A program made the position numbers and the translations under genes. Shown piece by piece: positions 35,723 to 43,555 of a stretch of 64,000 nucleotides of DNA (positions within the stretch are counted from its first letter, which is position 1; the number at the start of each line of letters is the position of its first letter). The stretch is taken from assembly GCF_000219605.1 (NCBI RefSeq), contig NC_015740.1:806001-870000 (forward strand), in the 5' to 3' direction. This DNA is from Stutzerimonas stutzeri (lineage in GTDB: Bacteria; Pseudomonadota; Gammaproteobacteria; Pseudomonadales; Pseudomonadaceae). The notes beneath the pieces are model-generated. The model did not search any database and was not told the DNA's origin. It saw only the letters and a program-made list of their open reading frames with translations.

Positions 35723-36157
35723 TCAGTTGCCGGGGTACTCGGAAATCACGCTCTCCTTGCCCTGCTTGCTGACGCCGATCACCTGGAAGGCGTCCTTGCG
35801 CTCACCCATTTCCATGCCGGGTGAGCCGACCGGCATGCCCGGCACCGCGGCGCCGATCAGGTCAGGCTGTGCGCGCAGTTTGAGAATGTCCGCCGCCGGC
35901 ACGTGGCCTTCGACGAACTTGCCGTCGATCACACCGGTGTGGCAGGAGCCGAGGCGGTGCGGTACTCCATGCTCCATCTTCACCGAGGTCATGTCGTTGA
36001 CCACGTGATCGGCCACGGCGAAGCCGTTGTCTTCCAGATGCTCGATCCATGCCTTGCAGCAGCCACAGTTGGGGTCACGGTAGACGTCGATGGCGATGGG
36101 GTCGGCCGCCTGGGCGAAACCGGCGAACAGGAGGGGGGCGAGCAGAAGACGGCGCAT
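35723..36157 (-). CDS. DUF411 metal-binding secreted protein
   Basis: 144 aa from the ATG at 36157, GGAG six bases upstream. Signal peptide MRRLLLAPLLFAGFAQAADP. The DUF411 core DPNCGCCKAWIEHL holds C31, C33 and C34, a further GSCHTGVIDGKFVEGHVP and the methionine-rich PGMPVGSPGMEMG tail; all can bind copper. Homologues are found in copper-resistance clusters. With the CusF-like gene at 0.4 kb, this is the second likely copper protein in the window. Confidence 0.88.
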   Translation of the reverse strand: MRRLLLAPLLFAGFAQAADPIAIDVYRDPNCGCCKAWIEHLEDNGFAVADHVVNDMTSVKMEHGVPHRLGSCHTGVIDGKFVEGHVPAADILKLRAQPDLIGAAVPGMPVGSPGMEMGERKDAFQVIGVSKQGKESVISEYPGN

Positions 36158-36348
36158 GGGAATCTCCAACGAGCGAGAGGCCCAGAATACGCTGGGGCGA
36201 TGCCATTCCCAAGCCGCACCCCGCGCGCAATTGTCACGCCGTAAGACGCTTTCGGACGGTCGGTCGACATCGCGGTCGCGAAACAAAACGGGCGCAGCAC
36301 AGTCCCATGCCAACCGGGATAGCGAGTCGCACATCAGGAGAGTTTTCG

Positions 36349-36888
36349 ATGCGTTTTGCCCGTTTCGTTCTGCTCGCGCAGGCACTGGTGATGGCCAGCC
36401 TCAGCCTGGCCTACTGGTTTCGCCCCTACGAGATGGCCAATCTGAACGGCATGCTGTTGATGGAAGGCGCGTCCGTCAGCCATATGCGGGTCTACTACGG
36501 CGGCCTGCAGCTGGGCCTGGCGCTGTTCCTGATCTGGGCTGCGCGGGCGCCGGAGCGGGCGCGGCCGGCCCTGATGATGCTGATGATCACCATGACGGCA
36601 CTGGTGCTCGGGCGGCTGGTGTCGCTCTGGCTGGATGGCGGCGAGCTGGTCGGCTTCGATCTGGCCTCGCTGGTCTACCGGATCTTCGCTGCCGCCCTGG
36701 CGGCGGTCGCCTGGTACGTCATTCGTGAGCGTCCGGAGCCGGCGCCCGAGCGCATCGAGCCGGCTGCGCGCAGGCGCGTCAGCGAGCCGCCGAAACCCTT
36801 CCAGCTCGGCGAAGTGCCGCCGACGCTCGAGCCGGCCCCGGCCGAGCCGGCTGCGCAGCCGTTTCGTCGTGGCGATCCATCCGAGTGA
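36349..36888 (+). CDS. DUF4345-type membrane protein
   Basis: 179 aa from the ATG at 36349 with AGGAG eight bases upstream. Four predicted helices (about 5-25, 47-63, 75-93, 105-121), YYGGLQLGLALFLIWAAR being typical of DUF4345. The C-terminal 55 residues are a proline/glutamate-rich cytoplasmic tail. Function unknown. It ends 3 nt before the convergent dnr-type gene. Confidence 0.8.
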   Translation: MRFARFVLLAQALVMASLSLAYWFRPYEMANLNGMLLMEGASVSHMRVYYGGLQLGLALFLIWAARAPERARPALMMLMITMTALVLGRLVSLWLDGGELVGFDLASLVYRIFAAALAAVAWYVIRERPEPAPERIEPAARRRVSEPPKPFQLGEVPPTLEPAPAEPAAQPFRRGDPSE

Positions 36889-36891
36889 GTT

Positions 36892-37587
36892 TCAGGCAGC
36901 CGCCTCGAGGTAGGCGGAAAGGCTGTGCTGGTCGAGAATCTCGATGCGTCGTCGCTGCACGGCGATCAGCCCGGCATCGGTCAGCCGGTGCAGGATGCGT
37001 GACAGCGTCTCCGGCTGGATGCCCAGTTGCGAGGCGATCAGGCGCTTGGGCAGGTCCAGGTCGATGACGTCGCTGCGCGCCGTCTGCCGCTCCTGAAACA
37101 GGTAGCGCACGACGCGCTGGCAGACGTTGGACGAGGTCAGGTTGTCGATCTGGTGCAGGCGCTGGTTGAGCCGCGCGCTCAGGCTGCTGAGCAGCTGCAT
37201 GCACAGCTGCGGCTGGGTCTCCAGCAGACGCAGGTAGTGGCTGTTCTGCACGTTGAGTACCAGGCTCTCCTTGAGCGTGGTAGCGCTCAGCGGATGTTCG
37301 GCGAGCTTGTTGAAGAGCATCGCCTCGGCGAAGGCCTCGCCCGGACGGATCACCTCGATGACCTTCTCCTGGCCATCGCAGGTGACGCGGTGCAGCTTGA
37401 CCTGGCCGTTGATCAGCACATGGAAATGCTCGGGCGCATCCCCCTGATGGAACAACGTGCAACCGGCCGGCAGATGCCTGGCCGTGGTGTGCGTGGCGAT
37501 GTTCTGCAGGGCCGTTTCCGACAGCCCGCGGAACAGATGATGACGGCGCAACGTATTGAGCACTGCGGAGCCTGTCAGCATGGCCAT
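36892..37587 (-). CDS. Crp/Fnr-family regulator of the Dnr type
   Basis: 231 aa; an in-frame ATG at 37581 has better spacing from AGGAGG and may be the true start. N-terminal cyclic-nucleotide-binding-like domain (LFRGLSETAL ... LFHQGDAPEHFHVLINGQVKLHR), dimer helix, then an HTH with recognition segment IQPETLSRILHRL, near-identical to that of Dnr/Anr (TTGAT-type sites). There are no N-terminal iron-sulfur cysteines as in Anr/Fnr, so it resembles the haem/NO-sensing Dnr group. P. stutzeri has several dnr genes, one (dnrE) linked to narXL, which this could be. Likely activates denitrification genes under NO or nitrate. Confidence 0.88.
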   Translation of the reverse strand: MAMLTGSAVLNTLRRHHLFRGLSETALQNIATHTTARHLPAGCTLFHQGDAPEHFHVLINGQVKLHRVTCDGQEKVIEVIRPGEAFAEAMLFNKLAEHPLSATTLKESLVLNVQNSHYLRLLETQPQLCMQLLSSLSARLNQRLHQIDNLTSSNVCQRVVRYLFQERQTARSDVIDLDLPKRLIASQLGIQPETLSRILHRLTDAGLIAVQRRRIEILDQHSLSAYLEAAA

Positions 37588-37651
37588 CCCCCTCCTTTTG
37601 ATGGGGGCATGCTAGGTTGCACGGTGCCGCTATCCCATTTCCCCTAAGCCA

Positions 37652-37676
37652 TACCTCTTTATGGGCAAAGGAGGTA
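37652..37676 (-). promoter_or_regulatory. Inverted repeat with NarL-type heptamers upstream of the dnr gene
   Basis: TACCTCTTT-ATGGGC-AAAGGAGGTA; the left arm TACCTCT fits the NarL heptamer TACYNMT and the right arm is its near inverse. It is 65-89 nt before the dnr start. It could be a NarL operator or the end hairpin of the upstream gene. Confidence 0.45.
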
Positions 37677-37683
37677 GTCGCGC

Positions 37684-38469
37684 TCAGCGGCTGCTGCCGG
37701 CGAGGCGCTCGTAGTCCAGGGTCAGCTGCTCGATCTTGCGCAGCAGCGAATCGCTGGTGGTGACGATCACCGTAGGGACGAAGCGGGAGTCATCCGCGAG
37801 GCTGAAGCCGGCCCGGGCGAAGCGCCACTGGGCGGCGATCTGTTCGAGCTGGCGGTTGATTGCCTCGGTGTTCTGCGGCGCCTTGTTCAGCTCATCCAGG
37901 CCGCGCTCGAACTCCGCGACCGCGGCATCGAAGTCCTCCCGCAGACGTTGATCCGGCAGTTTCCAGCTCATGGCCAGGTAGAGCATGGCGATGCGTTGAC
38001 TGAGCATGCGCTGGCGTCCGCTGCGGTTGACCAGGCGCGCCGCGTGGTTGCCGCTGTGGCGCTCGATTTCCTGAACCAGAGCCTCGCTCTGAGCGAGGAA
38101 GCGCTCGGCCAGGCGCAGCAGCTCGGCCGACTGCTCGCGGTCCGGACGGCTCAACGCCAGCTGGCGGTACTGGTGCCAGGTCTGGGTAGTCTCGTCGAGG
38201 GCCTTGCGGATGCCGTCGCTGGGCGCATAGTCGCCCAGCAGCTGGGCGTTTTCCTCGAGGCTGGCGATGCTGCTGTCGAGCTGGCTGGCGGCGAGGTCGA
38301 CGCGGGTATCGGTGCCGATCATCAGGTAATTCTTGGCAATGCGCTGGCTGAGCATGCGCTGCATGCCGGCGCGGTTGACCGCTTCGGCGTCGCTGATGGC
38401 AGCCTGGCAGGAAAGGCTGCCGGCGAGCAGGCCGAGCAGCAGGGAGGTGGGTAGCAGGATCTTGAACAT
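37684..38469 (-). CDS. Secreted PilJ-N/NarX-like sensor protein with two nitrate-box motifs
   Basis: 261 aa from the ATG at 38469 with AAGGAG. Signal peptide (about 1-23), no membrane segment or kinase part afterwards, so probably periplasmic. Two repeats carry the motif NRAGMQRMLSQRI (32-44) and NRSGRQRMLSQRI (148-160). These align with the NarX P-box of the neighbouring kinase (NQAGSLRMQAYRL). The two arginines that contact nitrate in NarX, five residues apart, are kept in both (R38/R43 and R154/R159). It belongs to the PilJ_N (type IV pili MCP N-terminal) family. An ANR-type box in the class II position precedes it. Role unknown; nitrate/nitrite binding is inferred. Confidence 0.85.
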   Translation of the reverse strand: MFKILLPTSLLLGLLAGSLSCQAAISDAEAVNRAGMQRMLSQRIAKNYLMIGTDTRVDLAASQLDSSIASLEENAQLLGDYAPSDGIRKALDETTQTWHQYRQLALSRPDREQSAELLRLAERFLAQSEALVQEIERHSGNHAARLVNRSGRQRMLSQRIAMLYLAMSWKLPDQRLREDFDAAVAEFERGLDELNKAPQNTEAINRQLEQIAAQWRFARAGFSLADDSRFVPTVIVTTSDSLLRKIEQLTLDYERLAGSSR

Positions 38470-38531
38470 GGGCGCTCCTTACGTCCGGGCGGGCGCGATG
38501 CTGACCAGCCGGTCAGTTCGACGAGGACGAG

Positions 38532-38537
38532 ACGATA
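38532..38537 (-). promoter_or_regulatory. Candidate -10 hexamer of the PilJ-N-like gene
   Basis: The minus strand reads TATCGT, centred 31 nt from the centre of the ANR box at 38559-38572. This is the spacing expected when the box lies at -41.5. Confidence 0.5.
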
Positions 38538-38558
38538 GAGCGCTTCACGTGGATGACA

Positions 38559-38572
38559 TTGATGATCGTCAA
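38559..38572 (-). promoter_or_regulatory. ANR/DNR (FNR-type) box upstream of the PilJ-N-like gene
   Basis: TTGAT-GATC-GTCAA, one mismatch from TTGAT-N4-ATCAA. It lies about 90 nt before the start at 38469. Confidence 0.65.
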
Positions 38573-38635
38573 GGGGGCGGCCACGGCATTGCGCCTTGCG
38601 CGCTCACGCACAGAATGCGAGCGATTGGCGGTGGC

Positions 38636-39292
38636 TCAACCTTTCGCCTCGTTCTCCAGCACCCAGACCGCGGCCTCGACCCGTGAGCGCAGGCCCAGCT
38701 TGTGCAGCAGGTTCTTCACATGGACCTTCACCGTGCCCTCGGTGATGCCGAGCTTGCGGGCGATCATCTTGTTGCTCTGGCCCTTGGCGATCTGTCGCAG
38801 CACTTCCTTCTCGCGCTTGGTCAGGCTGGAGAACTGCACCTGCCCGGTGGGCTTGGGGCGCACCCGGATGGCTTCGGCGAGCACCTGGGTCAGCTCCGGG
38901 CTCAGGGCCATGCGTCCGGTGGCGGCGATGCGGATCTGCTCGATCAGCTCCTCGGCGTCCATGTCCTTGAGCAGGTAGCCGTCGGCGCCGTTGCGCAGCG
39001 CTTCGAGCACGTGGCTCTGTTCGTCGGAGACGGTGAACATGATGATGCGCGCGTCGATATCGGCATCGCGCATGCGTCGGGTGGTCTCAAGGCCGTCGAT
39101 GCCCGGCATGTTGAGGTCCATCAGAATCAGGTCGGGTTCGATCTGCTGCGCCAGGCGGATGGCGTCCTCACCGTTGCCGGCCTCGCCGACCATCTCCAGG
39201 TCGTCTTCCAGCTCCAGCAGGTCACGCAGACCCCGACGCATCATGGGATGGTCGTCGACCAGCAGGATTCGTGTGGTTGTCCCTTCGTTCAT
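38636..39292 (-). CDS. narL: Nitrate/nitrite response regulator NarL
   Basis: 218 aa. Receiver domain with D13-D14 and phosphorylation site D59 (LILMDLNMPGIDG), same number as E. coli NarL. C-terminal LuxR-type HTH (LTKREKEVLRQIAKGQSNKMIARKLGITEGTVKVHVKNLLHKL). Phospho-NarL activates narK/narG. Its start lies 71 nt inside the end of narX, so the two are translated together. Confidence 0.96.
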   Translation of the reverse strand: MNEGTTTRILLVDDHPMMRRGLRDLLELEDDLEMVGEAGNGEDAIRLAQQIEPDLILMDLNMPGIDGLETTRRMRDADIDARIIMFTVSDEQSHVLEALRNGADGYLLKDMDAEELIEQIRIAATGRMALSPELTQVLAEAIRVRPKPTGQVQFSSLTKREKEVLRQIAKGQSNKMIARKLGITEGTVKVHVKNLLHKLGLRSRVEAAVWVLENEAKG

Positions 39293-41198
39293 GCGTGACA
39301 GGCTCCTGTATCAGGGGAATGTGGCGATAGGCGGGCGGGAAGCGCAGGTGTACCCGGGTGCCGCCGCCGGGACGCAGCCCGATGCTGATGCTGCCATTCA
39401 GGCTGTTGGCGCGCTCGCGCAGGATGATCAGGCCATAGTGGCCGGTGCGCTGCTCCTCGGGCCTGATGCCGATGCCGTCGTCCTCGATCTCGACGTTGAT
39501 GGTGCCGATGCCGTCCTGGGTCAGGCGCAGCCAGCAATGCTCGGCCTCGGCGTGCTTGACCACGTTGCTCAGCGCCTCGCGGATGATCTGCAGGCAGTGC
39601 ACTTCCTCGTTGGGCGTCAGTGGGCAGTGGTCCAGCTGGAAGTCGCTCTCGATGTGCAGCCCGGAGTTGGCGCCGAACTCCTCGATGGTGGCCTGTAGTG
39701 CCGGCTTGAGCCCCGGTTCGTTGACCTTGATGCGGAAGGTGGTGAGCAGCTCGCGCAGCTGGCGGTAGGCCGAATTCAGTCCGCGGTCGATCTGCTGCAC
39801 GCTGTCATCCAGCTGCGCCTGACCGCTTTCCTTCTGCATCAGCCGCTTCAGACGCGCCAGCTGCAGCTTCTGTGCGGACAGCGCCTGGGCCAGCGAATCG
39901 TGCAGCTCGCGGGCGATCACCGCGCGTTCTTCCATCAGCGCCAGTCGGGCCTGCTTCTGCCCCAGCTGCGCCAGGCTCAGGGAGGCAGCGAACAGGTCGG
40001 CCAGGGTGGTCAGCAACAGCGTTTGCCAGGCTTCCAGTGGCTGGCCCGGCGGATGGGCGACGCGCAGCGAGCCGAGATCATCCGGCCCGGAGCGCAACTC
40101 GAAGGATATCAACTCCTCACCACTGGGCAGTCGGCCGGTCTGGTTGACCAGGCAGGTCCCGCATTGCGGCAGCTTGCAGTACTCGGGCGGGCGGAGATCG
40201 CGGGAGGTCATGGCGGTATGGCTGCCGGCTTCGGCCGAGCGGTTCAGGCACAGCGAGATCGGCCCGGTGCCGAGGATCTGCTGCATCTTGGCGAGCAGCG
40301 AGCCCATCATCTGCGAAGGGTCGTCCGGCTGGCTGTAGAGCATGCGCGCACTGTTGAATAGCAGCTGCAGCGTGGCGTTGCTGCGGGTGAGGGCGGCGGT
40401 CTTGTCGTCGACCTTCTGCTCCATGTCGGCATAGAGGCTGGCCAGCTCCTTGCTCATCTGGTTGAGGGTGCGTGCCAGCAGGCTCAGTTCGGTTTCGCCG
40501 GGGATCTGTACCTCGCCGCTGAAGTCACCCTTGCCGATGTCGCGCGCCAGCTTGGTCAGGCTGCGCAGCGGCGTGGCCAGGTTGTTGTGCAGGCCGTAGA
40601 TCAGCACGAAGGCGATCAGCACGATGACGAACAGCGTCCCCGCCTGCAGGGCACGGATGACGCCAAGCTTGCCCTCGGAGGCTTCCTGCAGGGAGCGCAC
40701 GAAGACGTCCAGCTCCCTGACGAACTCCGGTACCTCCCGGCGATAGTCCTCCAGCTGCGGTGGCTGTGCATCGAGCAGCGGACGCATGCGTTCCTGCCAG
40801 TGTTGCAGCACACCGGCGTGCAGAGCCGGCAGCTCGGTGTTGCCATGGCGGTGCAGAGCCGAGCGCAGCGTGGCTGAGCGCAGGGTCCGTTCCAGTGTGT
40901 CGATGCGTGCCTCCAGTGCCGCTTCCGGACCCTGCTCCGCGGTGAACGACAACCGGTAGGCCTGCATGCGCAGGCTGCCGGCCTGGTTGATGGCCTCGGC
41001 ATCGCCTTCCAGCGCATCGGCCAAGTAGAGGCTGGCCAACATGCTGACCAGGGAAAAGCCGATGATCACGACGAACGCCACCAGCGTATTGAAAACGATG
41101 GAGTGGCGGGTCGAGAGCTGGTCGCGGTCGAGTTGAGGCATGGTCGGCTCGTCGGGCGGCGATGACGCATTCTGCGCCTTGCGGCATTCGCTTGCCAT
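39222..41198 (-). CDS. narX: Nitrate/nitrite sensor histidine kinase NarX
   Basis: 658 aa from the ATG at 41198 (an ATG at 41141 is possible). TM1 about 35-60; periplasmic four-helix sensor with P-box AINQAGSLRMQAYRL (69-83; R77, R82); TM2 about 188-203; HAMP; a signalling helix; a GAF-like central module with a cysteine cluster C341, C346, C349; HisKA_3 with H433 in ARELHDSLAQALS; and a HATPase domain (GLIILRERANSLNGSI). It senses nitrate and nitrite in the periplasm and phosphorylates NarL. Compared with E. coli NarX it is about 60 residues longer, partly from a C-terminal tail read through into narL. Confidence 0.95.
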   Translation of the reverse strand: MASECRKAQNASSPPDEPTMPQLDRDQLSTRHSIVFNTLVAFVVIIGFSLVSMLASLYLADALEGDAEAINQAGSLRMQAYRLSFTAEQGPEAALEARIDTLERTLRSATLRSALHRHGNTELPALHAGVLQHWQERMRPLLDAQPPQLEDYRREVPEFVRELDVFVRSLQEASEGKLGVIRALQAGTLFVIVLIAFVLIYGLHNNLATPLRSLTKLARDIGKGDFSGEVQIPGETELSLLARTLNQMSKELASLYADMEQKVDDKTAALTRSNATLQLLFNSARMLYSQPDDPSQMMGSLLAKMQQILGTGPISLCLNRSAEAGSHTAMTSRDLRPPEYCKLPQCGTCLVNQTGRLPSGEELISFELRSGPDDLGSLRVAHPPGQPLEAWQTLLLTTLADLFAASLSLAQLGQKQARLALMEERAVIARELHDSLAQALSAQKLQLARLKRLMQKESGQAQLDDSVQQIDRGLNSAYRQLRELLTTFRIKVNEPGLKPALQATIEEFGANSGLHIESDFQLDHCPLTPNEEVHCLQIIREALSNVVKHAEAEHCWLRLTQDGIGTINVEIEDDGIGIRPEEQRTGHYGLIILRERANSLNGSISIGLRPGGGTRVHLRFPPAYRHIPLIQEPVTHERRDNHTNPAGRRPSHDASGSA

Positions 41199-41267
41199 GG
41201 TGAGGGGTGTACTCCCAATGCTTTCGGGGTTATGCCTGGTGCCACAACCGGTTGTTTGATGGTTTCT

Positions 41268-41280
41268 TAACTTATTGATA
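41268..41280 (-). promoter_or_regulatory. IHF site between narX and narK
   Basis: The minus strand reads TATCAATAAGTTA, an exact WATCAANNNNTTR match, inside an AT-rich stretch that stands out in this GC-rich region. A TGATAAA-N8-TTTATCA inverted repeat (41276-41297) overlaps it. IHF bending is known to be needed at the P. aeruginosa narK1K2GHJI promoter. Confidence 0.65.
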
Positions 41281-41318
41281 AATAATGATTTTTATCATGA
41301 AAATCGGAATATCCCGAA

Positions 41319-41325
41319 AGAGGTA
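41319..41325 (+). promoter_or_regulatory. NarL-type heptamer upstream of narK
   Basis: AGAGGTA is an exact inverse match to TACYNMT. A partner half-site is poor (TACCCCA at 41332), so this is a candidate. Confidence 0.45.
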
Positions 41326-41362
41326 GAAAGGTACCCCAAAGCAAATTGCCACCTGTCGTGTA

Positions 41363-41376
41363 TTGACCTGAGTCAA
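41363..41376 (+). promoter_or_regulatory. ANR/DNR (FNR-type) box of the narK-narGHJI promoter
   Basis: TTGAC-CTGA-GTCAA, a perfectly symmetric FNR-family site, 90 nt before the narK start. A weak -10 (CTTAGC, 41397-41402) is centred about 30 nt downstream, placing the box near -41. Confidence 0.8.
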
Positions 41377-41465
41377 ATTCGGGACGGTCCCCTCCGCTTA
41401 GCGTGCGAGCCATTCCTGACCCCGCTGCGTTTGTCAGCAGGGCCTTGGCGCCAAGAGGATCGACC

Positions 41466-43067
41466 ATGAGCAATATCGAAAAGTGGGACGTGGAGGACCA
41501 GGTCTTCTGGGACACCACCGGCAAGCGGGTCGCCAATCGCAACCTCTGGATCTCCATCCCGAGTCTGCTGATGGGCTTCGCCATCTGGCTGATGTGGGGC
41601 ATCGTCACGGTGCAGATGCTCAATCTGGGCTTTCCCTTCGAGCCGGCCGAACTGTTCACCCTGACCGCCATCGCCGGTCTCACCGGCGCCACGCTGCGTA
41701 TCCCGGCGTCGTTCATGATCCGCATCGCCGGCGGGCGCAACACCATATTCCTGACCACCGCCCTGCTGATGATCCCGGCCGCCGGCGCCGGCATCGCGCT
41801 GCAGAGCCAGGACACCCCACTGTGGGTGTTCCAGCTGCTGGCCTTCCTCTCCGGCATCGGTGGCGGCAACTTCGCCTGCTCGATGAGCAACATCAGCACC
41901 TTCTTCCCGAAGAACCAGCAGGGCCTGGCCCTGGGCCTGAACGCCGGCCTCGGTAACTTCGGCGTGACCACCATGCAGATCCTCATCCCGCTGGTGATGA
42001 CCGCCGGTGTGTTCGGCGCGATGGCCGGTGCGCCGATGGAGCTGATCAAGGATAGCGGCACGCTGATCGGCAAGATCTCCGCCGGTACCGAAACCTGGAT
42101 TCAGAACGCCGGCTGGGTCTGGCTGCTGTTCCTCGTCCCGCTGGCCTTCGCCGGCTGGTTCGGCATGAACAACCTGCTGGTGATCTCGCCAACACCGGGT
42201 TACCCGCTGAACGCCTTCGGCAAGATTCTCGGCCTCTATGCCGTGGGCTTCGTCGCCGCCGCCCTCGGCCTGTACCTCTACCTGCCTGCACCGACCGGCC
42301 TCGGCGTGCTGAACATGTGGGGCGTAATGCTGCTCACCATCGGCCTGACCCTCGGCATGCTGCGCATGCTGCCGGGCAGCATCAAGCCGAACATCAAGCG
42401 CCAGTTCACCATCTTCAGCGACAAGCACACCTGGTCGATGAGCATCCTCTACATCCTGACCTTCGGCTCGTTCATCGGCTTCTCCATGGCGCTGCCGCTG
42501 TCGATCACGGTGATCTTCGGCTTCATGAACGAAGTGGCCGCCGACGGCACCATCACCCGCGTCGCCAACCCCAACGCACCGAGCGCATTGACCTACGCCT
42601 GGATCGGCCCCTTCATCGGCGCCCTGATCCGTCCGCTGGGCGGCTGGATCTCCGACAAGGTCGGCGGCTCCATCGTCACCCAGGTGATCTCGGTGGTGAT
42701 GGTCATCGCCTCGGTCGCCGCCGGCTACGTGATGCACCAGGCCTACGGCTCGGCCCAGCCCGAGGAGTACTTCTTCCTCTTCCTGGTGCTGTTCCTGGTG
42801 CTGTTCGCTGCCAGCGGCATCGGCAACGGCTCCACCTTCCGCACCATCGGCGTGATCTACGACCGCGAGAAGGCCGGCCCGGTCCTCGGCTGGACCTCCG
42901 CCGTCGCCGCCTACGGCTCCTTCGTCGCCCCCATCGTGATCGGCGAGCAGGTCAAGGCCGGTACCCCCGAAGTGGCGATGTACGGCTTCGCGGTGTTCTA
43001 CGCGCTGTGCCTGATCCTCAACTGGTGGTTCTACCTGCGCCCCAACGCCTACGTGAAGAACCCCTGA
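41466..43067 (+). CDS. narK: NarK-type nitrate/nitrite transporter (E. coli NarK-like, group 2)
   Basis: 533 aa from the ATG at 41466. MFS protein with 12 helices and the nitrate-porter signatures FACSMSNISTFFPKNQQGLALGLNAGLGNFGVTTMQ and GIGNGSTFRTIG. The N-terminal WRNLWISIPSLL-like segment (ANRNLWISIPSLLMG) is close to E. coli NarK. This class exchanges nitrate for nitrite. It is longer than E. coli NarK (463 aa), mostly through an enlarged loop between helices 6 and 7 and extra hydrophobic segments near 250-300. First gene of the nar operon behind the ANR/NarL/IHF promoter. Confidence 0.93.
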   Translation: MSNIEKWDVEDQVFWDTTGKRVANRNLWISIPSLLMGFAIWLMWGIVTVQMLNLGFPFEPAELFTLTAIAGLTGATLRIPASFMIRIAGGRNTIFLTTALLMIPAAGAGIALQSQDTPLWVFQLLAFLSGIGGGNFACSMSNISTFFPKNQQGLALGLNAGLGNFGVTTMQILIPLVMTAGVFGAMAGAPMELIKDSGTLIGKISAGTETWIQNAGWVWLLFLVPLAFAGWFGMNNLLVISPTPGYPLNAFGKILGLYAVGFVAAALGLYLYLPAPTGLGVLNMWGVMLLTIGLTLGMLRMLPGSIKPNIKRQFTIFSDKHTWSMSILYILTFGSFIGFSMALPLSITVIFGFMNEVAADGTITRVANPNAPSALTYAWIGPFIGALIRPLGGWISDKVGGSIVTQVISVVMVIASVAAGYVMHQAYGSAQPEEYFFLFLVLFLVLFAASGIGNGSTFRTIGVIYDREKAGPVLGWTSAVAAYGSFVAPIVIGEQVKAGTPEVAMYGFAVFYALCLILNWWFYLRPNAYVKNP

Positions 43068-43082
43068 GTCTGGAGAGCTGCC

Positions 43083-43541
43083 ATGAACATCATGATTGCC
43101 TACGACAACTCGCGTAACGCCCGCAAAGCGTTGGACGCCACCCTCGAGATGTTCGGTCCGCTGAAGCCGCTGATCATGCTGATCGGCGTGGTGGAAGAGA
43201 CCCGTGACACCAGCGATTCGGCGGTCGAGCTGTACGAGCGTGAGCGTCGCGAATTCCAGGCCTTCCTGCAGGAGGCGGCGGCCAAGGTCAGCGCCTTCGG
43301 CCTGGACGTCGACGTGATCCTCGCCGAAGGCGACGCCCGCAAGATGATCCTCAAGGCTGCCGAGCACAAGAAGCCGGACCTGCTGGTCATCGCGCGACAT
43401 TCAAACGAACCGGACGGCGGCTTCATTTCCCGCTCGCTGAATCTGCTGGTCGACGAGCTCGACTACATGACCTTCGGCAGCGTCAGCGCCTTCCTGGCCC
43501 GCCGGGCGCCTTGCCCGGTCCTGATTCAAGCCTGCCCCTGA
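43083..43541 (+). CDS. Universal stress protein (UspA family) inside the nar operon
   Basis: 152 aa, 15 nt after narK and 14 nt before the second narK. UspA fold: MIAYDNSRNARKALDATLEMFG at the N-terminus, ADARKMILKAAEH-type middle segment (EGDARKMILKAAEHKKPDLLVIARHS), ending with VSAFLARRAPCPVLI. The usual ATP loop G-x2-G-x9-G-S/T is degenerate (GSVSAF). Role in nitrate respiration unknown; USPs are often Anr-induced under oxygen shortage in pseudomonads. Confidence 0.88.
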   Translation: MNIMIAYDNSRNARKALDATLEMFGPLKPLIMLIGVVEETRDTSDSAVELYERERREFQAFLQEAAAKVSAFGLDVDVILAEGDARKMILKAAEHKKPDLLVIARHSNEPDGGFISRSLNLLVDELDYMTFGSVSAFLARRAPCPVLIQACP

Positions 43542-43555
43542 GTGAGGAGCTCATC

